From assembly GCA_023957155.1 (NCBI GenBank), contig JAMLHK010000005.1:186001-250000 (forward strand): a DNA stretch of 64,000 bases. The letters run 5' to 3'. The position numbers were made by a program, and so were the translations under genes. The notes under the pieces were generated by a model. That model saw only the letters and a list, made by a program, of their open reading frames with translations. It made no database searches and had not been told where the DNA came from. Of the stretch, positions 57,269-64,000 are shown piece by piece. Origin of the DNA: Chitinophagaceae bacterium (GTDB lineage Bacteria > Bacteroidota > Bacteroidia > Chitinophagales > Chitinophagaceae). Position 1 is the stretch's first letter; each line of letters begins with the position of its first letter.

Positions 57269-59749
57269 ATGCTGATGCGTAATACGATCCCTGAAATTCG
57301 AGATCAAAAATGGTTAAAGAGCAGGTATGCCAAAATCCCTGGTATATTACTTTTGCTTACGGTTATTGCATGCCCGGCTATTGCCAATGAAGCAGGAACG
57401 GCTGCCGAAGCGCCTTTCTGGCTTTGGACCTTGCTGGGAAGGCTGCATCCGCTGGTGGTACATTTCCCGGTTGGACTTTTAGTGATAGCCTGGCTTTTGG
57501 AGTTATTGGTTTGGAATAGAAAGTCAAATGATTTTGCACCGGCCATCAAAGTAATCATGGTGGTAGGTTGTATTACATCCGTTCTTGCCGTGGTATTTGG
57601 ATTGCTGCTGATTAATTCAGAAGATTATGGCGGTGAAATATTATGGATTCACCAGTGGTCGGGGATTGTTACCATGATCCTGGCAGCCGTAACTACTTAT
57701 GCTTATTTCAGGGGATCAAGGCGGTTGCAGAAGATTTTACTTACCCTTACGGTTGCCGGAATTACCATTGTCGGTCATTATGGTGCATCATTAACGCATG
57801 GGGAAGATTACCTGACCAGTGTGCTGCCATCCTCCTCCTCTTACGATTACGCTGCAAATGAATCTACTTTTATACTGACTAATCAGACGGAACCTTTAAA
57901 TGAAACCCAAATCCAGGAACTCAACCTTCAGATCCGTACCATCTTTGCGCACAGCTGTACCAACTGTCATGGAGAGGCTAAGTCGAAGGGAGATCTCAGG
58001 CTGGATTCAAAAGAAGCTATTTTTAAAGGGGGAGAGAATGGACCTGTTCTCGTACCGGGCGACCCGGGAAAGAGTGATATAGTGAGAAGAATTAAATTAC
58101 CCCGCGGACACAAAGAAGCTATGCCCACAAAAGGGAAAGGATTAACTCCGCAGGAAATAGCGATAATTGAATATTGGGTAAAGCAGGGAGCACCCTGGCC
58201 TGAAGGTCCGTTAAAAAGTATTTACCGGGTGGCGGCGCTCGAGCCGCGTACGCCGGCTATACCGGCTTCCACAGCCGATCTTACCAACCCTGTTGATCTT
58301 TTTGTGAACGAGTATTTTAAGGAACATAAAATGGAGTGGGGCAAAAGGGTGGATGACCGTACTTATATCCGGCGGGTATATTTAGATGTGATCGGATTGC
58401 TCCCTGCTGCTGATTCCGTGGATGCATTTGTCAATAACAACCGCCCGGATAAACGTGAAGCGCTGGTAAGTGATCTCCTTAGTCGTAACAGCGATTATGC
58501 CCAGCACTGGCTTACTTTCTGGAATGATGCTTTACGCAATGATTATAGTGGTACGGGGTATATAACAAAAGGTCGTTATGATATTACCCGGTGGCTATAC
58601 AGGTCTCTCCGGGATAATAAGCCCTATAATACATTCGTAAAAGAGCTGATCAGTCCGGATGAAGAGTCAAAAGGATTTATCGCCGGTATTAAATGGCGGG
58701 GCACCATTAATGCCAGTCAGCGTACAGAAATGCAGGCGGCTCAAAACGTATCCCAGATCTTCCTGGGGCTGAATTTAAAATGTACTTCCTGTCATGACAG
58801 CTTTACAAGCGACTGGAAACTGGATGATGCTTATGGCTTTGCCAATATTTTTGCCGAAAGTCCTCTTGAGATCAATCGTTGTGACAAGCCTACCGGTAGA
58901 ATGGCGCCCACCCGTATGCTGTATAAGCAACTGGGAGAAGTAGACTCCAATGCCATTCCCCGCGAGAAATTACAACAGCTGGCTGATTTACTGATACAAC
59001 CCAAAAATGGAAGATTGTACCGTACCCAGGTGAACCGGGTATGGGCGCAACTGATGGGCAGAGGTATCGTGGAGCCTGTGGATGAAATGGACAGGGCACC
59101 CTGGAGCCAGGATTTATTAGACTGGCTGGCCGTTGATTTCGTAGAAACAGGATACGATTTGAAAAAGCTCATTTTTAAGATACTGACTTCAAAAACCTAC
59201 CAGTTGCCATCCGTAGGAATAAAAGAAGCAGAGCTGATCGTTGCTCCTGACTATACCTTTACCGGTATGTTACGCCGGCGGCTAACCGCTGAACAGTTTA
59301 CCGATGCTGTAAGCAAGGCTATTGAACCGGTGTATGGCGACAGTTCCATCGTATATAAACTTTTGCCGGATGAGATCAGGTCTGAAATTTCCTTTCCCCG
59401 GGCATCGCTTGTAAAAAATGATAGTTACCTTACCGCATTAGGCCGTCCCAGCCGGGAAACAGTTTCTACCAGCCGGGTACCCCAGGCCAATCTGCTACAG
59501 GCCTTAGAGCTTACTAACGGCGACCGGCTGAATGATGCCATAAAACGGGCGGCCGTAAAATGGAAAAATGAGTACCCTGATCCTCAAAGAATGGTTACTG
59601 AAATATACCGGAATACATTAGGCAGGGTTCCTGCACCGGAGGAAGAATCGGTTGCGCTAAAAGCATTGGGAAAGGCCCCTGACGAGGCCATTATCCAGGA
59701 TCTCTTATGGGCAATGACGTTGCACCCGGAATTTCAGTTGATTTATTGA
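57269..59749 (+). CDS. membrane cytochrome c protein with DUF2231-like, PSCyt1, DUF1549 and DUF1553 domains
   Basis: 826 residues. An N-terminal part of four or five transmembrane helices (PLVVHFPVGLLVIAWLLELL and following) resembles DUF2231. A cytochrome c-type domain has heme motif CTNCH at residues 230-234 and GPVLVPGDPGKSDIVRRI. DUF1549 follows, with a second CTSCH at 505-509, then DUF1553 toward the C terminus (LYRTQVNRVWAQLMGRG). This architecture is abundant in Planctomycetes and usually paired with a DUF1501 protein, as here. An extracytoplasmic redox function is inferred. Confidence 0.85.
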   Translation: MLMRNTIPEIRDQKWLKSRYAKIPGILLLLTVIACPAIANEAGTAAEAPFWLWTLLGRLHPLVVHFPVGLLVIAWLLELLVWNRKSNDFAPAIKVIMVVGCITSVLAVVFGLLLINSEDYGGEILWIHQWSGIVTMILAAVTTYAYFRGSRRLQKILLTLTVAGITIVGHYGASLTHGEDYLTSVLPSSSSYDYAANESTFILTNQTEPLNETQIQELNLQIRTIFAHSCTNCHGEAKSKGDLRLDSKEAIFKGGENGPVLVPGDPGKSDIVRRIKLPRGHKEAMPTKGKGLTPQEIAIIEYWVKQGAPWPEGPLKSIYRVAALEPRTPAIPASTADLTNPVDLFVNEYFKEHKMEWGKRVDDRTYIRRVYLDVIGLLPAADSVDAFVNNNRPDKREALVSDLLSRNSDYAQHWLTFWNDALRNDYSGTGYITKGRYDITRWLYRSLRDNKPYNTFVKELISPDEESKGFIAGIKWRGTINASQRTEMQAAQNVSQIFLGLNLKCTSCHDSFTSDWKLDDAYGFANIFAESPLEINRCDKPTGRMAPTRMLYKQLGEVDSNAIPREKLQQLADLLIQPKNGRLYRTQVNRVWAQLMGRGIVEPVDEMDRAPWSQDLLDWLAVDFVETGYDLKKLIFKILTSKTYQLPSVGIKEAELIVAPDYTFTGMLRRRLTAEQFTDAVSKAIEPVYGDSSIVYKLLPDEIRSEISFPRASLVKNDSYLTALGRPSRETVSTSRVPQANLLQALELTNGDRLNDAIKRAAVKWKNEYPDPQRMVTEIYRNTLGRVPAPEEESVALKALGKAPDEAIIQDLLWAMTLHPEFQLIY

Positions 59750-59773
59750 GTCTTTAATTTAAATGTTCAGATC

Positions 59774-61207
59774 ATGAAAGCTAATTGGAACAGGAGAGAA
59801 TTTATAAAAAAATCAAGCGCGGCAACAATGGCAGCCCTGGCAGCCGGAGTGCCGGTTTCGGGGTTGTTAAGCGGGTGTAGAAAAGGAAAAGATACCGGCG
59901 CCAGCGCGGATACGGTTATATTGTTGTGGCTGGCCGGAGGCATGGCGCATACGGAGACCTTTGATCCCAAAGCGTACACACCCTATGAAACGGAACTTGA
60001 TGCCAACAGGGTACTCAGTACGTTCAAATCCCTGCCAACGGCGCTGGATGGTATTCACTTCTCCGAAGGGCTGCAGTCTATAGGTAATATCATAGATAAG
60101 GGTACGTTGATACGGTCGTATGTGGCGGCCGACATGGGGCATATCCTTCATTCCCGTCATCAGTATCACTGGCATACCTGTTATGAACCTCCGCAAACGG
60201 TAGCAGCTCCTCATATTGGTGCATGGATTGCCAAAGAATTAGGTCCAAAGAACCCGGTGATCCCGGCCTTTATAGATATCGGTCAACGGATGAATGTTGG
60301 CGAATCGGAAGAGCTGAAGGCTTTCCACACGGCAGGCTTTTTGGGTAATGAATATGGACCGTTCTTCATTCCCGATCCCAGCCAGGGATTGGAAAGTGTG
60401 CGTCCTCCTGTAGGAATGGATGCCAAACGCTTTGAAAAACGCAACCGGTTATATAACGACCTGATCAGTAAAAGTGTAATAGGCGACCTGGGTAGTGATT
60501 ATCAGAAAGAATCGCTTAAACGTTCTATGGAACAGGCTTATATGCTGCTTAATTCACCCGAAGCGAAAGCCTTTGATCTGAGCCTTGAACCTAAAGAAGT
60601 GTATGATATTTATAATACCGGCCGCTTTGGACTGGGATGCCTGCTGGCAAAACGCCTTACCGAGCAGGGGGCAAGATTTATCAGCGTTACTACGGAATAT
60701 GAGCCTTTTATGGGATTTGATACGCACGAAAATGGCCATACCCGTATGATTGATATGAAGAAGATGGTAGATGCACCCATTGCACAGCTGGTAAAAGATC
60801 TGGATAAAAGCGGGCATCTGGACCGTACCATGATCATTGTAGCCAGCGAATTCAGCCGGGATATGATGGTGGAAGGGCGCCCCGATGCCAAAGTACAGGA
60901 ACAGGTAAACCAGCCCGATATTATAAACGATATAAAATTCTATGGCATGCACCGTCACTTTACCGATGGGTGTTCCATACTGATGTTTGGCGGAGGAATA
61001 AAAAAGGGCTTTGTATACGGAAAAACGGCGGATGAACGGCCGTGTAAAACCATAGAAAATCCGATAAAAATTGACCAGCTGCATCAAACCATTTACCACG
61101 CCCTGGGTATTCCGCCGGAGACGAACTATGAAGTGGAAAACAGGCCCTTCTATACTACCCCTGATGGTCATGGTAAGCCGGTTAAGGAATTGCTGATTAA
61201 AGCATAG
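59774..61207 (+). CDS. DUF1501 domain protein with twin-arginine signal
   Basis: 477 residues beginning with a Tat signal (NRREFIKKS, Arg7-Arg8) and a possible lipobox LLSGC (Cys35), so it is probably folded before export and may be anchored. The sulfatase-like DUF1501 core shows VILLWLAGGMAHTETFDPK near residue 54, DMGHILHSRHQYHWH, FDTHENGHTRMIDMKK and TMIIVASEFSRDM, rich in potential metal-binding His/Asp residues. It lies 24 bp after the cytochrome/DUF1549 gene and is its standard partner. Confidence 0.87.
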   Translation: MKANWNRREFIKKSSAATMAALAAGVPVSGLLSGCRKGKDTGASADTVILLWLAGGMAHTETFDPKAYTPYETELDANRVLSTFKSLPTALDGIHFSEGLQSIGNIIDKGTLIRSYVAADMGHILHSRHQYHWHTCYEPPQTVAAPHIGAWIAKELGPKNPVIPAFIDIGQRMNVGESEELKAFHTAGFLGNEYGPFFIPDPSQGLESVRPPVGMDAKRFEKRNRLYNDLISKSVIGDLGSDYQKESLKRSMEQAYMLLNSPEAKAFDLSLEPKEVYDIYNTGRFGLGCLLAKRLTEQGARFISVTTEYEPFMGFDTHENGHTRMIDMKKMVDAPIAQLVKDLDKSGHLDRTMIIVASEFSRDMMVEGRPDAKVQEQVNQPDIINDIKFYGMHRHFTDGCSILMFGGGIKKGFVYGKTADERPCKTIENPIKIDQLHQTIYHALGIPPETNYEVENRPFYTTPDGHGKPVKELLIKA

Positions 61208-61402
61208 CAATAAATTAGCAACAGCCGAGCTGGGTGTATTTGTGGGAGAAGGAGTTTGCCACAGGTTTTGCAGATGAATGCAGAACGGTACCCCCGGGGA
61301 TTAGCGGTACCGCGATGAACGTTTATTTCCGGGGTTGCCTTTCCGGTAAATGGTATCATTCATAATGTTTAATGACTTACCTTCCATTGTAAAAAAAGTA
61401 TC

Positions 61403-62098
61403 ATGAGTAAGTGGAAAAACGACCGGGAACTTTTTGATATAGCCCGGCGTGAGCTGTTTACGGCATTGGTGGGAGATGTTTTAGATAAGCTGGGGTTTTT
61501 ACACCAGTTTTTGCCGCAGCAGCTCAAGCCTTTAGACCCCGGAATGGTCGTCATTGGCAGAGCCATGCCTGTGGTAGAGGCAGATGTTTTTTCAGAAGTT
61601 GTTGAGAACAGCCGTAACCCGGTCATGCAAAAGCCTTTCGGTTTAATGTTTGAAGCGTTAGACAGTTTACGGGAAGACGAAGTGTATATCTGTACCGGGT
61701 CTTCTTATAGCTATGCTCTTTGGGGTGGATTGATGAGCACCCGGGCAATCAGGCTGAAAGCCGCCGGCGCAGTGGTGAATGGCTTCTCCAGGGATACGAA
61801 TCAGATCCTCCGGTTAAATTTCCCAACATTTTCTATGGGAACCTATGCCCAGGACCAGGGTCCGAGAGGAAAAGTAATAGATTTTGGCGTGTCCATAGAA
61901 TGGGATGGGATCCGGATTTCTCCCGGCGATATTGTTTTCGGTGACCGGGATGGAGTACTCATCGTACCACGGGAAGCAGAGGAAGAAGCTTTTTCCAAAG
62001 CATTGGAGAAGGCAAGCGGTGAAAACCGGGTCTTACGGGCTTTACGGGATGAAGGAATGAGTACCGTAGACGCATTTAACAAGTTTGGCATCATGTAG
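61403..62098 (+). CDS. RraA family protein (aldolase-like)
   Basis: 231 residues with the RraA fold: ALVGDVLDKLGFLHQFLPQQ, GRAMPVVEADVF, SSYSYALWGGLMSTRAIRLK and AGAVVNGFSRDTNQI. Many RraA-like proteins are not RNase E inhibitors but class II aldolases or decarboxylases acting on 2-keto acids such as HMG; the neighbours (MFS, SDR) fit that. A substrate is not proven by sequence. Confidence 0.85.
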   Translation: MSKWKNDRELFDIARRELFTALVGDVLDKLGFLHQFLPQQLKPLDPGMVVIGRAMPVVEADVFSEVVENSRNPVMQKPFGLMFEALDSLREDEVYICTGSSYSYALWGGLMSTRAIRLKAAGAVVNGFSRDTNQILRLNFPTFSMGTYAQDQGPRGKVIDFGVSIEWDGIRISPGDIVFGDRDGVLIVPREAEEEAFSKALEKASGENRVLRALRDEGMSTVDAFNKFGIM

Positions 62099-62112
62099 CA
62101 TACAAGCGTATA

Positions 62113-63384
62113 ATGGAGCGTATTGAACATAACAGGATCGGCAATATCAGGTGGAGGATCCTTGCGCTCCTGTTTTTTGCAACGACCATTAATTACATTG
62201 ACCGGCAGGTGATTGGTATTTTGAAGCCTTTCATAGCCGGAGACCTGGGATGGACGGAGGCTGACTATGGATTTATCGTTACCGCTTTTCAGGTGGCGTA
62301 TGCCATAGGCTTATTAGTGACCGGAAGGCTCCTGGATAAATATGGTACCCGGGCAGGCTACTTACTGGCTGTGATTGTCTGGAGTGTTGCTGCGGCTGCC
62401 CATGCGGCTGCACGGGGAGTAGGTAGTTTTATAGCAGTCCGTTTCTTTCTCGGGCTGGGTGAATCGGCTAACTTTCCTGCTGCCGTAAAAAGTGTTGCCG
62501 AGTGGTTTCCTAAAAAAGAAAGGGCGCTGGCAACCGGTATATTTAATTCCGGCTCTACAGTAGGTGCGATCCTGGCGCCGGTTATGGTATCCGGTATTAC
62601 GGTTTTATTAGGCTGGAGACTGGCCTTTGTGCTGACGGGACTGACAGGGTTTATATGGATCTTCTTTTGGTTGTTGTACTACCGGCACCCGCTACAGCAT
62701 AAGAGCGTAAAAAAGCCCGAATTGGATCATATCTTCCAGGATAAAGATGATGTGCAACCGGGAAAGCGGGTTAGCTGGTGGCTGCTTTTAAAACATAAAG
62801 AGACGATCGCTATATGTTTAACGCGGTTTATATCTGACTGGGTATGGTGGTTCTTCCTTTTTTGGATACCGGATTTTTTAGCAAAAACGGGAGGTGTTAA
62901 TATTAAAGAGCTGGTATTGCCTCTTATTATTATTTATACGGTTTCAAGCCTCGGGGGAATAGCGGGAGGATGGTTTTCTTCTTACCTGATAAAATCAGGA
63001 AGAAGTATAGATTTTTCCAGGAAGCTGGCAATATTATTCAGCGCCTTTTTAGTATTACCCATTGTATTTGTACCCCTGTTAAATGAACTCTGGCTGATCG
63101 TTTTCTTCATCGCGCTGGCTACGGCAGGACATCAGAGCTGGGCGGCAAATATCTTTACTATTATTTCGGATGTTTATCCTAAAGGACTGGTTGGCTCCAT
63201 GGCGGGGTTAAGTGGTTTTATGGGCGCCATAGGAGGGGCATTATCGGCTTCGTTTGTAGGGCTGATATTGCAGATCTCCAATAGTTATACTGTAATTTTT
63301 ACTATTGCTTCTGTAGTGTATGTATTAAATTGGGTCATCATTAAAATATTTATTAAGAGAATTGAACCTTTGCACCTTTCATAA
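62113..63384 (+). CDS. MFS transporter, hexuronate/anion-cation symporter type
   Basis: 423 residues with twelve predicted helices and the ACS-family markers NYIDRQVIGILKPFI at helix 1, RLLDKYGTRAGY between helices 2 and 3, and FLGLGESANFPAAVKSVAEW at helix 4. Such proteins import hexuronates, aldonates or related sugar acids. It begins 14 bp after the RraA gene and 12 bp before the SDR gene, so the three are probably one operon. Confidence 0.9.
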   Translation: MERIEHNRIGNIRWRILALLFFATTINYIDRQVIGILKPFIAGDLGWTEADYGFIVTAFQVAYAIGLLVTGRLLDKYGTRAGYLLAVIVWSVAAAAHAAARGVGSFIAVRFFLGLGESANFPAAVKSVAEWFPKKERALATGIFNSGSTVGAILAPVMVSGITVLLGWRLAFVLTGLTGFIWIFFWLLYYRHPLQHKSVKKPELDHIFQDKDDVQPGKRVSWWLLLKHKETIAICLTRFISDWVWWFFLFWIPDFLAKTGGVNIKELVLPLIIIYTVSSLGGIAGGWFSSYLIKSGRSIDFSRKLAILFSAFLVLPIVFVPLLNELWLIVFFIALATAGHQSWAANIFTIISDVYPKGLVGSMAGLSGFMGAIGGALSASFVGLILQISNSYTVIFTIASVVYVLNWVIIKIFIKRIEPLHLS

Positions 63385-63396
63385 GAACTATACATA

Positions 63397-64000
63397 ATGG
63401 TAGATTTAAAAGGCGATATAGCCCTGATTACCGGTGGCGGAAGTGGTATCGGTTTGGGAATTGCACAAGAGATGATACAGCTTGGCGCAAGAGTGGTCAT
63501 AACCGGGAGATCCGCTGATAAGTTAGAAAAAGCCCAAAAGGCTTTGGGAAAAAATTGTTTTTTCTATGTGCATGATGTAACGGATAAAGCGCATCATCAT
63601 GAGCTGGTAGAGGATATTGAAAATCATATTGGTCCTGTTTCGATCCTGGTAAACAATGCGGGAAGGCAAATTAAAAAACCTTCCGTAGATATCTCCGATG
63701 CAGAATTTGATGAAGTGATAGATACCAATTTGAGCGCTGTATTTGCTTTAACCCGTGAAGTTTTGAAGTATATGCTTCCGCGGCGCAAGGGGGCTGTTAT
63801 TTTTATCAGCTCTATGACGGCCTTTTATGGATTACCCCAGGTGGCTGCATATAGTGCATCCAAATCGGCTTTGTTCGGATTAGTAAGAACGCTTACCGTG
63901 GAATATGCGCATACCGGTATCCGGTTTAATGCTATCGCTCCCGGGTTTATAGAATCCAAAATGATGTTAGCGGCAATGGAAAAGGACCCGTTGCGTAAAG
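63397..64000 (+). CDS. SDR family NAD(P)-dependent oxidoreductase, cut by the window edge
   Basis: The frame from ATG 63397 remains open to the last base (201 codons). Visible: cofactor motif TGGGSGIG (residues 12-19), NNAG, serine in FISSMTAFYG, and the catalytic YSASK with Tyr152 and Lys156, then IAPGFIESKMM. This is a classical short-chain dehydrogenase of about 250 residues, missing its C terminus. The context suggests oxidation of a sugar or sugar acid. Confidence 0.9.
   Translation, partial: MVDLKGDIALITGGGSGIGLGIAQEMIQLGARVVITGRSADKLEKAQKALGKNCFFYVHDVTDKAHHHELVEDIENHIGPVSILVNNAGRQIKKPSVDISDAEFDEVIDTNLSAVFALTREVLKYMLPRRKGAVIFISSMTAFYGLPQVAAYSASKSALFGLVRTLTVEYAHTGIRFNAIAPGFIESKMMLAAMEKDPLRK

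Noticed and set aside
60554..61210. 218-codon minus-strand frame opposite the DUF1501 gene
   Set aside because: Antisense shadow with His/Phe/Tyr-rich translation; the sense gene has Tat signal and family motifs.
1..64000. tRNA, rRNA and CRISPR arrays
   Set aside because: Scanned for cloverleaf-like T-loop motifs and regularly spaced direct repeats; none supported.

Overview
The window reads as a chromosomal segment of a Bacteroidota bacterium, most likely family Chitinophagaceae. The inference rests on gene content: a dcw cell-division cluster without murF, a MraY with a large insert, ExbB followed by two ExbD proteins and an N-terminally extended TonB, GH106/GH78 glycosidases, a DUF4136 lipoprotein, and very few Shine-Dalgarno-like sequences. 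No 16S rRNA, tRNA, CRISPR array or transposase gene was recognised. The MurE DNPR motif points to meso-diaminopimelate peptidoglycan.

Layout. 1-6332 (+): 3' part of a complex I operon, nuoI-J-K-L-M-N; nuoL has an in-frame TAG at codon 40. 6415-7692 (+): a MacB-type ABC permease; 7774-10326 (-): a large secreted zinc metalloprotease. 10760-13822 (+): exbB-exbD-exbD-tonB, closed by a clear terminator, then mnmE (+), a queuosine-precursor transporter (-) and a thioredoxin (-). 17020-21378 (+): a secreted unrecognised protein, a small membrane protein of different base composition, a 2Fe-2S ferredoxin, a short unknown and a stand-alone response regulator. 21375-38864 (-): a TIGR01777 epimerase, then the dcw cluster, transcribed mraZ-rsmH-ftsL-ftsI-murE-mraY-murD-ftsW-murG-murC-ftsQ-ftsA-ftsZ and ending in a terminator after ftsZ.

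The 345-bp gap between mraZ and the divergent queA (38865-39209) is the most information-rich noncoding stretch. It has TGGGAA repeats in 10-bp register (a likely MraZ operator), an AT-rich stretch, and four DnaA-box-like 9-mers, three of them exactly 10 bp apart. It is a candidate replication origin or DnaA-controlled region.

40480-44885 holds an orphan histidine kinase, a YqgE protein, an outer-membrane barrel, a DUF4136 lipoprotein and a LuxR-type response regulator. From 44948 to the right edge lies a carbohydrate locus that looks dedicated to rhamnosides or related deoxy-sugars: AraC regulator, GH106, GH78, an L-fucose/L-arabinose isomerase-family protein, a lipoprotein GH106, a membrane cytochrome c/DUF1549/DUF1553 protein with its DUF1501 partner, an RraA-family aldolase-like protein, an MFS transporter and an SDR dehydrogenase cut by the window edge. 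My reading is that extracytoplasmic rhamnosidases release the sugar, the cytochrome/DUF1501 pair may perform an electron-transfer-linked modification of it, and the MFS, SDR and RraA-like proteins import, oxidise and cleave the product. No SusC/SusD pair is seen.

Small repeats also occur: several intergenic tracts with a strict 7-bp period, and a 210-bp MITE-like element with 11-bp perfect terminal inverted repeats between the GH106 and GH78 genes.
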